The notes beneath the pieces are model-generated. The model searched no databases. It saw only the letters and a program-made list of their open reading frames with translations, and was not told the DNA's origin. Positions 8,598 to 17,459 of a DNA stretch of 64,000 bases are shown piece by piece (position 1 is the first letter of the stretch; every line of letters begins with the position of its first letter). A program made the translations under genes and the position numbers. Origin of the DNA: CAIWHR01 sp963726775 (GTDB lineage: Bacteria; Pseudomonadota; Gammaproteobacteria; Burkholderiales; Casimicrobiaceae); assembly GCA_963726775.1 (NCBI GenBank), contig CAVSDL010000006.1:284550-348549 (forward strand), written 5' to 3'.

Positions 8598-11288
8598 ATG
8601 GCGAAGAAAGCCCTTGCCGAATATTCCGCCAAGCGGACCTTCACGGCCACCCCCGAGCCGCCGCCTGCGGTGCCCGCTGCGGCGAAGGGGCCGCTGCTGT
8701 TCGTCGTCCAGATGCATTCCGCCTCCCGGCTGCACTACGACTTCCGGCTCGAAAGCGACGGCGTGCTCCTGTCGTGGGCCGTGCCCAAGGGTCCGTCGGT
8801 CGATCGTAGCGAAAAGCGCCTCGCCGTGCATGTCGAGGACCATCCGTACGACTATGCGTCGTTCGAAGGCGTGATTCCCGCCGGGCAATACGGCGCAGGC
8901 GAGGTGATCGTCTGGGACTGCGGCGTCTATTCGCCCGACGAAGGGGGCGCGACCTGGTTCCACGATCGCGCGCGGGCGGAGCGCGAGGTCCGGGACGGTC
9001 TCGAGAAAGGCAAGCTGAGCGTCCTGCTGCGCGGCGAAAAGCTGAAAGGATCGTTTGCCCTGGTGCGCACCAAGGAAAAGAACCAGTGGCTGATGATCAA
9101 GCACAAGGACCGGTTCGCGGTGACGACCGACGTCACCGCGCAGAACCGCTCGGTCCTCTCCGGCAAGACCGTCGAGGAGATCAAGTTTCTTCCCGTGCAG
9201 CGAATGCCCGCCGCGCAACTCGCCCCCGCGGGCAAGATCGAAGCGATGCCTGCGACGCTCGCCCCGATGCTGGCCGAGGCGGGCGACGCGCCGTTCCATC
9301 GCGCGGATTGGATGTGGGAACCCAAGCTCGACGGCTACCGCGTGCTCGCCTTCATCGACGAGCGCGGCGTCAAGCTGCGCTCGCGGCGCGGGCTCGAGCT
9401 CGCTCCCAAGTTTCCGCGGCTCGTCGCGGAGCTCGCGCAGCAGGCCGCGGGCAGCATGATCCTGGACGGCGAGCTCGTCGCGTTCGACGCCGCCGGCAAG
9501 CCGTCTTTCGCGACGCTGCAGGATCGAGCGCAGCTGAAGACCGAGCGCGAGATCGCGGCGGCCGATCTCAACATGCCGGTGGTTTTCTTCTGCTTCGATC
9601 TGCTGCATTTCGCGGGCATCGATCTGCGCAAGTCGGCGTACCGGGATCGGCGGCGCTATCTCGCACAGTGCCTGCTGCCTTCGGCGCGCGTGCAACTCGT
9701 ACACGCGGCGGACGACGGCGTGGCCCTGAGCGCTGCCGCGCTTGCCAGCGGCTTCGAGGGTGTGGTCGGCAAGCGCAAGGAAAGCCGCTACGAGGCCGGC
9801 CGCCGTTCGACGTCATGGCTGAAGGTCAAGCCTACGTCGAGCGGGGACTTCGTCGTCGGTGGCTATACCCAGGGGAAGGGCTCGCGCGCTCCGCTCGGCG
9901 CCGTGCTGGTCGGCTATTGGGGCGATGAAGAACCGAAGGCCAAGCTGCACTTCGCCTCGCACGTCGGATCGGGCTTCGACGAGCGCGCGCTGGTTGCGGT
10001 GAAGGCGCGGCTCGCGAAGCTGCAGCGAAAAACGTGCCCCTTTGTCGAAACGCCGGAACTCAATGCGCCGACGACCTGGGTCGAGCCCGAAACCGTCGCC
10101 GAAGTGAGCTTCCAGAGCTGGACAGAGGACGATCACCTGCGCGCCCCGGTGTTCCTGCGCCTGCGCGACGACATCGATCCGAAGGCGGTGCGGCGTTCCG
10201 AGCCCGGCCCCGCGCCGCAGGCGATGGACGAAATCGTCGCGCAGCTCGAAAGCAAGAAGAGCGCGTTCACACTGGCCGTTGGAGCGCATCGGATCCGTCT
10301 CACGAATCTCGATCGCGTGTACTGGCCCGCGGATCCGGCGCGCAAGCTCCCGGCGTACACCAAGCGCGACCTGCTCACCTACCTGGCGCAGGTTTCGCCA
10401 TACATGCTGCCGCATCTTGCCGATCGCCCGCTGACGATGATCCGCATGCCCGACGGCATCCGCGGCCAGCGATTCTTCCAGAAGCACTGGGAGCAGGAGC
10501 GGCCGGATTTCGTCGAAAGCATCACCGTGTTCTCGGGCAGCAAGGACGAGCAGCACGAGTACCTGCTGTGCAACAACCTGCCGACGCTGCTGTGGCTTGC
10601 GCAGTCCGGGACGCTCGAATTCCACATCTGGCATTCGCGCGCGAAGCTTGGGACCGACGCGGCCGCGAAGGGCACCGACTACGCGACCTCGCTCGAGTCG
10701 CTGGAGGCCTCGGTGCTCAACTACCCGGACTACGTGCTGTTCGACCTCGATCCCTACATCTATTCCGGCAAGGAAGCGAAAGGCGCGGAGCCCGAGCTCA
10801 ACACGGTCGCCTTCGAGAAGGGCAAGGAGGTCGCGTTCTGGCTGCGCGAGCTCTTGCAGAGCATGTCGCTCGAACCCATCGTCAAGACGTCGGGCAAGAC
10901 CGGCCTGCACGTGTTCGTGCCGATCCGCCGGACGATCGACTTCGACGCCGCGCGCCACGTGTCCGAGCTGGTCGGCCGGCACCTGATGCGCCTGCACCCC
11001 AAGGACATTACGCAGGAGTGGAGCATCCCCAAGCGGACCGGCAAGATCTTCATGGACTACAACATGAACGTCCGCGGCAAGACGCTCAACGTCGCGTATT
11101 CGCCCCGCGGCGAGCCCGGGGCGCCCGTGTCGATGCCGCTGACGTGGGAAGAGCTGGCCGGTGCGCACCCGCTCGATTTCACGATCGAAAATGCGCCGCA
11201 ACGGCTGGCCCAAACAGGCGACCGTTGGAAGGACGCGCTGACGAAAAAGCAAAGCCTCGAGAGCGCGCTTTCCGGCGGCAAGGGCTGA
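8598..11288 (+). CDS. ligD: multifunctional DNA ligase D (phosphoesterase-ligase-polymerase)
   Basis: 896 residues in the Pseudomonas order. The 3'-phosphoesterase is at about 30-185; its metal and catalytic residues appear as H40, H46, D48 and R50 in HSASRLHYDFRLE, with H82. The ATP-dependent ligase is at about 215-525, with the adenylated lysine K243 in EPKLDGYR and motif EGVVGKRKESRYE. The primase-polymerase domain is at about 560-870, with metal-binding Asp 716 and 718 in FDLDP and KTSGKTGLHVFVP. LigD trims, fills and seals double-strand breaks in bacterial non-homologous end joining, recruited by Ku. The ku gene follows 116 bases downstream. All key residues are intact. Confidence 0.97.
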   Translation: MAKKALAEYSAKRTFTATPEPPPAVPAAAKGPLLFVVQMHSASRLHYDFRLESDGVLLSWAVPKGPSVDRSEKRLAVHVEDHPYDYASFEGVIPAGQYGAGEVIVWDCGVYSPDEGGATWFHDRARAEREVRDGLEKGKLSVLLRGEKLKGSFALVRTKEKNQWLMIKHKDRFAVTTDVTAQNRSVLSGKTVEEIKFLPVQRMPAAQLAPAGKIEAMPATLAPMLAEAGDAPFHRADWMWEPKLDGYRVLAFIDERGVKLRSRRGLELAPKFPRLVAELAQQAAGSMILDGELVAFDAAGKPSFATLQDRAQLKTEREIAAADLNMPVVFFCFDLLHFAGIDLRKSAYRDRRRYLAQCLLPSARVQLVHAADDGVALSAAALASGFEGVVGKRKESRYEAGRRSTSWLKVKPTSSGDFVVGGYTQGKGSRAPLGAVLVGYWGDEEPKAKLHFASHVGSGFDERALVAVKARLAKLQRKTCPFVETPELNAPTTWVEPETVAEVSFQSWTEDDHLRAPVFLRLRDDIDPKAVRRSEPGPAPQAMDEIVAQLESKKSAFTLAVGAHRIRLTNLDRVYWPADPARKLPAYTKRDLLTYLAQVSPYMLPHLADRPLTMIRMPDGIRGQRFFQKHWEQERPDFVESITVFSGSKDEQHEYLLCNNLPTLLWLAQSGTLEFHIWHSRAKLGTDAAAKGTDYATSLESLEASVLNYPDYVLFDLDPYIYSGKEAKGAEPELNTVAFEKGKEVAFWLRELLQSMSLEPIVKTSGKTGLHVFVPIRRTIDFDAARHVSELVGRHLMRLHPKDITQEWSIPKRTGKIFMDYNMNVRGKTLNVAYSPRGEPGAPVSMPLTWEELAGAHPLDFTIENAPQRLAQTGDRWKDALTKKQSLESALSGGKG

Positions 11289-11404
11289 CCCCTTGCAAAT
11301 TGCTGAAATTGTTGAGATATTCGGCGTCCTTCGCTCGGACGCCCCAAGGGCCTTTCCCGGGAACGGCGACAGACTGAGCGACCCCCAATAGTGGGAGGCA
11401 GACC

Positions 11405-12298
11405 ATGGCTGCACGATCCATTGCGAGCTTGACCGTCTCTTTCGGTCTGGTGGCGATTCCGGTGAAGCTCTATTCGGCCACCGAGGCCAGTCGCGCGATC
11501 TCGTTCAACATGCTGCACAAGGGCTGCGGATCGCGGCTGAAGCAGCAGTACCTCTGCCTCAAGGAGGAAGTGCCGGTCGCGCGCGAGGACATCGTCAAGG
11601 GATACGAATTCGCGAAGGACCAGTACGTGATCTTCACGCCCGAAGAGCTGAAGGCGATGGAGGAAGCCGGCACCCATATGGCCGAGATCACCGAGTTCGT
11701 GCCGCTGGAAGCGGTCGACCCCGTCTATTTCGACAAGGCGTACTACCTCGCTCCCGACAAGGGTGGCGCCAAGCCCTACGCGTTGCTGGCGAGCGCGTTG
11801 CGCGAGTCGAAACGTTGCGCTCTCGGGCGCTGGGCCGCGCGCGGCAAGCAGTACATCGTGATGATCCGCCCGGTCGAGGACGGCCTGGTCATGCAGCAGC
11901 TCCTGTACGCCGGCGAGGTGAGGGCGATGAAGGAGCTCGAGATTCCGAAGACCGAAGTGAAGCCCGCCGAGTTGAAGCTCGCGCAACAGCTGATCGAGGC
12001 GCAGGCGTCGGAGACGTTCGACCCTTCCCAATACACCGACGAAGTCGCCGCGCGCGTCGAAGCCGCGGTACAGAAAAAGGTCGAGGGTCAGGAGATCACT
12101 CTGGCCGACGCGCCCGAAGGCGGCGGTGCGCAGGTCATCGATCTCATGGAGGCATTGCGCGCCAGCCTCGAGAAGAAGGCCCCCGCGCGTGCGAAGGCCG
12201 CCGAGCCCGAGCCGGCGGCCGCGGCGCGCAAGCCGGCGAAGCGGGCGCAAGAGGCCGAGCCAGCCGCGACGGTCGCGCGCAAGGCGGCCAAGAAATAA
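11405..12298 (+). CDS. ku: Ku DNA-end-binding protein
   Basis: 297 residues. The Ku core (about residues 1-200) forms the ring that threads DNA ends: MAARSIASLTVSFGLVAIPV at the start, then VKGYEFAKDQYVIFTPEEL and MQQLLYAGEVRAMKEL. It is followed by the minimal bacterial C-terminal region and a low-complexity Lys/Ala/Glu-rich tail (about 260-297). Such basic tails increase DNA binding and let Ku slide inward from the end. It recruits LigD, whose gene lies directly upstream. GGGAGG sits 7 bases before the ATG. The next gene starts 26 bases downstream on the same strand, so ligD, ku and the MerR/TPR gene probably form one functional unit. Confidence 0.96.
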   Translation: MAARSIASLTVSFGLVAIPVKLYSATEASRAISFNMLHKGCGSRLKQQYLCLKEEVPVAREDIVKGYEFAKDQYVIFTPEELKAMEEAGTHMAEITEFVPLEAVDPVYFDKAYYLAPDKGGAKPYALLASALRESKRCALGRWAARGKQYIVMIRPVEDGLVMQQLLYAGEVRAMKELEIPKTEVKPAELKLAQQLIEAQASETFDPSQYTDEVAARVEAAVQKKVEGQEITLADAPEGGGAQVIDLMEALRASLEKKAPARAKAAEPEPAAAARKPAKRAQEAEPAATVARKAAKK

Positions 12299-12324
12299 AG
12301 CCTGGCGGGCAAGGCAGCGAGGTC

Positions 12325-13140
12325 GTGCACCCGTACGGCGTCCGCGACGTCGAGAAGCTGCTGCGCCTGTCGCGCAGTACGATCCGATCATTGATCGCCG
12401 CCGGTTTCGTCGCGCCCGCACGCGGGCCCCGCGGCGCGTGGCTGTTTTCCTTCCAGGATCTGATCGTGCTGCGCACCGCCCAGGCACTTGCTGACGCCAA
12501 GGTCCCCCAAAGGCGGATCACGCGCTCCGTGCGCGAATTGCGCCGGCACCTGCCCGATGCCATGCCGCTCTCCGGACTTTCCATCTGCGCCGTGGCCGAC
12601 CGCGTCGTCATCCGCGAAGGCGGCAGCCGCTGGCAGGCGGAATCGGGGCAATATCTGCTCGAATTCGACGGCGATCCTGCCAACGGCTCGTTGAGCGTGA
12701 TCGAACGCACGAAGGCAGGCGAGACGCCGAACGGCGCGCAGGAATGGTTCGACAAGGCGTTGGCGCTGGAGCGCGAGAACGTCGACGCTGCGCTGGAAGC
12801 GTACGATCGCGCCATCGCCGCCAATCCGGCGTTTCTCGACGCCCATAACAACCTGGGGCGGCTATTGCACGATGCCGGGCGATTCGCCAAAGCCGAGAGC
12901 GTCTATCGCGAAGCGGTGAAGCGCTGCGGCAACGATTCCTTGCTTCTCTATAACCTCGGTGTGCTCCTCGATGACCTGGATCGTGGGCCGGAAGCGATGG
13001 CGGCGTACGAACTGGCGCTGCGCGGCGATCCCGACCTCGCCGATTGCCACTACAACCTCGCGCTGCTGTGCGAAAGGTTCGCGAGGCCGAAGGAAGCCAT
13101 CCGGCACATGGCACGGTATCGGAGGCTTACGGGAAAGTAG
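12325..13140 (+). CDS. MerR-type HTH / tetratricopeptide repeat protein
   Basis: 271 residues. The N-terminal half contains a MerR-like winged helix (GVRDVEKLLRLSRSTIRSLI, then FSFQDLIVLRTAQAL; about residues 5-70). The C-terminal half (about 140-265) has three TPRs of which NPAFLDAHNNLGRLLHDAG, NDSLLLYNLGVLLDD and DPDLADCHYNLALLCERFA are clear. The start is a GTG at 12325; no ATG is available and extension upstream would run through the ku tail. It sits 26 bases behind ku, suggesting a role in, or regulation of, end joining. That link is inference from position. Its last codons (LTGK then TAG) merge into the repeat element downstream. Confidence 0.75.
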   Translation: MHPYGVRDVEKLLRLSRSTIRSLIAAGFVAPARGPRGAWLFSFQDLIVLRTAQALADAKVPQRRITRSVRELRRHLPDAMPLSGLSICAVADRVVIREGGSRWQAESGQYLLEFDGDPANGSLSVIERTKAGETPNGAQEWFDKALALERENVDAALEAYDRAIAANPAFLDAHNNLGRLLHDAGRFAKAESVYREAVKRCGNDSLLLYNLGVLLDDLDRGPEAMAAYELALRGDPDLADCHYNLALLCERFARPKEAIRHMARYRRLTGK

Positions 13141-13154
13141 CGGAAAGTAGGGGG

Positions 13155-13247
13155 AAATTAGGGTCAGACTCGAATTTGTCGCCACAGAGGGGCGGATGCA
13201 TCGTTCAGATTCTACGCGGCGGACAAATTCGAGTCTGACCCTAATTT
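13155..13247. repeat. dispersed inverted-repeat element, 26-bp perfect arms
   Basis: The arm AAATTAGGGTCAGACTCGAA plus TTTGTC at 13155-13180 is repeated exactly in inverse orientation at 13222-13247, with a 41-base spacer. It lies between two convergent genes; the right arm includes the stop codon of the minus-strand hydrolase (13241-13243). Just before it, GGAAAGTAG is tandemly repeated. The hairpin followed by TTTTT could act as a bidirectional terminator. Related copies occur at five other places in the window. Confidence 0.9.
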
Positions 13248-14068
13248 TTCCGCACCGCGAGAAACCCCGCGACGCCCTCCCAGAACGCAGCCGGCCCGCT
13301 CAGCGTGTTGTGATCGGTCGCCCGGACGGTGAGCCACGACGTCGGCCCCGCCCACGCGTCGTAGAGCGCCTGCGATCGCTCGCGCGGAATGATCGAATCG
13401 CGATCCGCGACGATCGCGAGCAGCGGCGCCTGCACACGCCGCGCATCGGCAGCGGAATCGAAACGGTGCCGGAGCAGCAGCGACACCGGCAGCCACGGAT
13501 AGTGGGTACGGCCCAGTTCGACCAGGCTGTCGTACGGCGAGGCGAGGATCGCACCGGCGACTGGTCGCGCGGCCGCGAGCTTCACTGCGACGCCGGTCCC
13601 CAGACTCCGGCCGAATGCGACGATCCTCTGCGCGTCGACGTCGGGTCGCGCGGTGATTGTGTCGTAGATGACGAGCGCGTCGGCGACGAGCGCCGCTTCT
13701 CCGGGCGCGCCTTCGCTCGCACCGTAGCCGCGATAGTTGACGGCGACGATCGTCCAGGCGCGCGGCCAGCGCGGGTCGGCGAGCGTCCCCGAGACCTCCT
13801 CCGCGTTGCCGCCGAAATACAGGACGACCGGCGCCGGCATCGCGCTCGCGACGCGCATCCATCCGCGCAACCGCGTGCCGTCGGTGGCGACGATCTCCAG
13901 CGGCTTCGCCTCCGCCGGCAGGTGCGCGGTCGAAACGACAGGCTGGGGAAAGAAGATCAGCCGGTCCTGCGTGAACCACACCGCGGCGGGCACGCCCAGC
14001 ACGACGGCCGCAACAAGGACGATCCATTCCATCGGCATGCGCATGGTGGAAGACGCGGGTGGCGTCAT
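13241..14068 (-). CDS. alpha/beta hydrolase (ABHD13/BEM46-like), membrane-anchored
   Basis: 275 residues. An N-terminal membrane helix (about 13-33, WIVLVAAVVLGVPAAVWF) anchors an alpha/beta hydrolase. The oxyanion segment is VVLYFGGNAEEVSG, the nucleophile elbow IVAFGRSLGTG (Ser in GRSLG), the acid Asp in IVADRDSIIP, and the His in TDHNTLSG. This is the ABHD12/13 or BEM46 pattern, usually a lipase or thioesterase of unknown substrate facing the periplasm. An inner ATG (codon 10 or 12) could be the real start because the first nine codons precede the helix. The last residues (RKN) and stop codon are supplied by the repeat element. Confidence 0.8.
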   Translation of the reverse strand: MTPPASSTMRMPMEWIVLVAAVVLGVPAAVWFTQDRLIFFPQPVVSTAHLPAEAKPLEIVATDGTRLRGWMRVASAMPAPVVLYFGGNAEEVSGTLADPRWPRAWTIVAVNYRGYGASEGAPGEAALVADALVIYDTITARPDVDAQRIVAFGRSLGTGVAVKLAAARPVAGAILASPYDSLVELGRTHYPWLPVSLLLRHRFDSAADARRVQAPLLAIVADRDSIIPRERSQALYDAWAGPTSWLTVRATDHNTLSGPAAFWEGVAGFLAVRKN

Positions 14069-14256
14069 GGCAGCGATTATAGGCAGCAGGCGGGCGGGGA
14101 GACGGGTTCGACTCCATCTCTCCGGATGCTAAGAGGGCCAGAGGCCCGTACCGCGAGCCAGGGCAGAAGAATCGTGGTGTCTCTGGGCGCGGTCTGACCC
14201 TGCGTTCCCCCGCCCAATTTCCCGTCTGCCCGCTCCCTGTTACCATCCGCTCCGCC

Positions 14257-16002
14257 ATGACCACCGACCCCATTGACCGCCTGCGCGAGTTGTCACTCGG
14301 ATTCCGCGATCGTTTCCTTTCCTATGACGAGCTCACGCGGCAAGTCCACGCGTGGGCCGCCGCATTTCCGCATCTGTGTCGCGCGACATCGATCGGCAAG
14401 ACCCCGGAGGGCCGGGAGCTCTGGTTGCTCACGCTCGGCCCCGATCCCGATCGGCAACGACCGAGTGCCTGGGTCGACGGCAACATGCACGCCAGCGAGT
14501 TGTGCGGCTCCAGCGTGGTCCTGGCCATTGCCGAGGACGTCCTGCGATTTCACTTGTGGCAGAACGGCGAGCGTCCTGCCGCCGGCATGTCCGCGGAGGT
14601 CGCGGCCCGCTTGCGCGACGTCCGCTTTTATCTGCTGCCCCGGATGTCGCCCGACGGCGCGGAAGCGGTTCTGACGACAGGTCGCTACTTGCGTTCCGTG
14701 CCGCGTGACGAGCGGCCGGCGCGGGCGCACGCGTATTGGCGCAGCGACGACGTCGACGGTGACGGCCTGATGCTGTCGATGCGCGTTCGCGATCCCGCGG
14801 GCGAAATGGTCGAGGCGACCGATTTCCCGGGGCTGCTCCTGCCGCGCACCGTCGATGACCCGCCGCCGTACTACAAGCTCTATCCGGAAGGTGTGATCGA
14901 GAACTTCGACGGCAACAACGTGCCGTCGCCGTACTTCCTCTCGGACAACCAGACCGATCTCAACCGCAATTTCCCGTACGCCTGGGCTCCCGATTCAAAG
15001 CAAGAGGGCGCAGGTACGTTTCCGCTGAGCGAAATCGAATCGCGCGCGGTCGTCGATTTTTCCACTCGCCATCCGGAGATTTTCCTGTGGCTCAACCTGC
15101 ACACGTTCGGCGGCGTCTTCATCAGGCCGCTGGGCGACAAGCCGGACAGCAAGATGAACGGCGAGGACCTGGCGTTGTTTCGGCAGCTCGGGGCCTGGGC
15201 GGAGGAGCTTACGGGCTACCCGATGGTCTCGGGCTTTGAAGAGTTCCTCTATGTGCCCGAGACTCCGTTGCACGGCGACCTCTCCGACTACGCCTACCAC
15301 CAGCGCGGCGCCATCGCGTACGTCGTGGAACTCTGGGATCTCTTCAAGCAGGTGGGCCTCGAGCCCAAGAAACGCTTCGTCGACAATTACACGCACCTCA
15401 CTCCGGCGGAGATGCGCAAGATCGCGGAGTGGGACCGCGACAAGAACGAGGGCCGGTCGGTCCGCCCCTGGCGCAAAGTCACGCATCCGCAACTGGGCGA
15501 GGTCGAGGTCGGCGGCATCGATGCGCGCATTGGATTGTGGAATCCGCCCCCGTCGGAATTGCCGAAAATCTGCTCGTCGCAAGCGGCGCATTTCCTGCGG
15601 ACGGCCTCGCTGGCGCCGTCGATCGTCGTGGACGCCGTCGCAACCACGGCGCTCGGATCCGGACTGACCCGCGTGACGCTTACCGTCGAGAACCACGGCT
15701 ACCTGCCGACCTTCATTCTGTCCTCGGCCAAGGCTCTCACTCACAACGAACCGCTGTGGGCCGATGCCGCCTGCGAGGGTTGCGAGCTCTCCGATCCCGG
15801 TCTCGCCCACCGCGAGATCGGTCACCTCGACGGCTGGGGGCGCGGGCTGTTCGACGGCTCGGGCGCGATCTACTACGCCCAAACGCGCGGCACGACCGGC
15901 GCGCGCACGGTCTCCTGGGTCGTGCGTGGCCGCGGCGTTCTGGTCCTGCGCGTGGGCTCGTGCCGCGTCGGGTGGACTACGCGCCGCGTCGAGATCGCGT
16001 GA
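14257..16002 (+). CDS. M14-family zinc carboxypeptidase
   Basis: 581 residues. The N-terminal peptidase_M14 domain (about 15-380) shows the zinc ligands: HxxE in DGNMHASELCGSS and the third His in LWLNLHTFGGVF. The substrate-binding Asn-Arg is in DLNRNFPYAW, and the catalytic Glu is probably the one in YVVELWDLFKQ. The remaining 180 residues form an additional beta-rich domain without a recognised name. No signal peptide is evident, so a cytoplasmic location is likely. Such enzymes remove C-terminal residues from peptides; some relatives modify other amide substrates. It stands alone, with an MFS gene converging from the other side. Confidence 0.85.
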   Translation: MTTDPIDRLRELSLGFRDRFLSYDELTRQVHAWAAAFPHLCRATSIGKTPEGRELWLLTLGPDPDRQRPSAWVDGNMHASELCGSSVVLAIAEDVLRFHLWQNGERPAAGMSAEVAARLRDVRFYLLPRMSPDGAEAVLTTGRYLRSVPRDERPARAHAYWRSDDVDGDGLMLSMRVRDPAGEMVEATDFPGLLLPRTVDDPPPYYKLYPEGVIENFDGNNVPSPYFLSDNQTDLNRNFPYAWAPDSKQEGAGTFPLSEIESRAVVDFSTRHPEIFLWLNLHTFGGVFIRPLGDKPDSKMNGEDLALFRQLGAWAEELTGYPMVSGFEEFLYVPETPLHGDLSDYAYHQRGAIAYVVELWDLFKQVGLEPKKRFVDNYTHLTPAEMRKIAEWDRDKNEGRSVRPWRKVTHPQLGEVEVGGIDARIGLWNPPPSELPKICSSQAAHFLRTASLAPSIVVDAVATTALGSGLTRVTLTVENHGYLPTFILSSAKALTHNEPLWADAACEGCELSDPGLAHREIGHLDGWGRGLFDGSGAIYYAQTRGTTGARTVSWVVRGRGVLVLRVGSCRVGWTTRRVEIA

Positions 16003-16117
16003 GGTCGCGGTCGCGGGACCGCATGCAATGCGCGAACGCGGCGCGCGCAGCGGGCCCAAACCGCAGCATGCGCGACCGCGCCCTGATGGCACAGTCGCGA
16101 CGCTCCAGAGCGCACGT

Positions 16118-17335
16118 TCAACGATCGGCATGCGGGGCCGCCGGCACGCGGCGCGGCGCGGAAATCGCCACGGCGACGACGAACACGACAATTCCTGCCA
16201 CGCCGATCGCAGCTTCGACCACGAGCAAGCCGGTCGCGCCCCCGCGGGTGTGCGCCCAGCCACCGACCAGCGTCATGTACGCGATCGGCATGTTCGACAG
16301 CGAAGCGTACACGTTGTACTTGGTCGCCGCGGCCCCAAGGCCGATCGCTTCGAGCACCACCGCCGTGAAGGCGGCATAGGTAAGCCCCTGGATGAACGAG
16401 TATGCCAGCGTGAACACGATGTACATTGCCTCGGTGCGCGGCGCGACGGCCATGGCGACGGCGCACATCGCCATCAGCAAGCCGTAAAGCGCGTACGACA
16501 GCTTGCGGTCCATGCGATCGCTGCCGTAACCACCGACGAGGCAGCCGAACGCGGACACGATGCCCGAGAAGACCCCGGTCACGAGCGCCACGGTGCCTGC
16601 GCTGGCGTGCCAGTCGTCGGCCACGGCCGCCCACAGATTCGACGCGGCACCAGTGCCGATGGGAAGAAAGCAGATGAGCAGCGCGAGGATACCCGCGCGC
16701 GCCCTCGCTACCTGCCAGAGATCCTTCAACACGGCGACCAGCTGCCGGCCGTAGTGCCCGGCACGCGCCATCGACGCAGGTTCGGGCACGAACCACAGTG
16801 CTGCTCCGCACAGCGCGCACGCTACCGCGAGCGCGGCGCCGGCCATCCAGGGCTCGGGCAGGGTCTGCGCCATCCAGAGCCCGGCGCCTCCGCCCAGGCC
16901 ATTGCCGCCGAGGTTTCCGGCCTGGAACCAGCCGCCGGCGCGGCCGCGCAGTTCCGGCGGCGTGTTGTAGGCCATCAGGCTTTCCGTCGCCATTGCCAGA
17001 AACGTGACCGCCACATTCGAGACCAGCACGGCCGCGTACAGCAGCGGCAGGGATTGAACGTCGGCGGGGACGGCTCCCGTCACGAAAATGCCCAGGGCGC
17101 TCACGAGGCCGGCGAGGAGATACCACGTCTTGCGCGAGAGTGTGGTGTCCGCCACGGGCGCCCACAGAAATTTCCAGGTCTGCGGGATGTAGCTGAACGC
17201 GACGAGTTCGGCCACCTGTTCCACGCTGACGCCGGCCTGCGTCAGCTGATAGCCGATTGCGATCGAGAGGTACCCGCTCATCGCTCCGAAGGGAACGATC
17301 AGGAACAGGAATACGGAGGGATGGGTTCGGTGCAC
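16118..17335 (-). CDS. MFS transporter (AmpG-like)
   Basis: 405 residues with twelve predicted membrane helices (for example PSVFLFLIVPFGAMSGYLS, LPLLYAAVLVSNVAVTFLAM and YALYGLLMAMCAVAMAVAP) and the MFS loop signature GGYGSDRMDRK between helices 8 and 9 rather than 2 and 3. The overall pattern resembles AmpG or acetyl-CoA transporter-like carriers, which import muropeptides or similar compounds. The substrate is unknown. The start used is a GTG at 17335, immediately before the first helix, with no good ribosome-binding site. A copy of the dispersed repeat begins only six bases upstream and may have replaced the native leader. A neighbouring M14 peptidase would fit a peptide substrate; this is speculation. 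Confidence 0.75.
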   Translation of the reverse strand: MHRTHPSVFLFLIVPFGAMSGYLSIAIGYQLTQAGVSVEQVAELVAFSYIPQTWKFLWAPVADTTLSRKTWYLLAGLVSALGIFVTGAVPADVQSLPLLYAAVLVSNVAVTFLAMATESLMAYNTPPELRGRAGGWFQAGNLGGNGLGGGAGLWMAQTLPEPWMAGAALAVACALCGAALWFVPEPASMARAGHYGRQLVAVLKDLWQVARARAGILALLICFLPIGTGAASNLWAAVADDWHASAGTVALVTGVFSGIVSAFGCLVGGYGSDRMDRKLSYALYGLLMAMCAVAMAVAPRTEAMYIVFTLAYSFIQGLTYAAFTAVVLEAIGLGAAATKYNVYASLSNMPIAYMTLVGGWAHTRGGATGLLVVEAAIGVAGIVVFVVAVAISAPRRVPAAPHADR

Positions 17336-17340
17336 GAGTG

Positions 17341-17367
17341 GAAATTAGGGTCGGACTCGCATTTGCC
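17341..17367 (+). repeat. single arm of the dispersed inverted-repeat family
   Basis: GAAATTAGGGTCGGACTCGC followed by ATTTGCC matches the family arm with a few changes. No inverse partner is visible within 150 bases. It lies six bases upstream of the start codon of the MFS gene and 93 bases from the 3' end of the serine hydrolase gene. Confidence 0.8.
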
Positions 17368-17459
17368 GTGACGAGCGGATGCGTTGGCTTCATCGGTCAT
17401 GAAGAGTCGACGCGGACACTGCGCCCCGTTCTTCCGGGCGCGACCGTTCGAACAGCGCG

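Noticed and set aside
9813..11414. 533-codon minus-strand frame opposite ligD
   Set aside because: Low-complexity shadow of a certain gene on the plus strand; no family similarity.
11815..12324. Long N-terminal extension of the MerR/TPR frame
   Set aside because: It overlaps ku in another frame and is Arg/Gly-rich noise; the GTG at 12325 begins the MerR domain.
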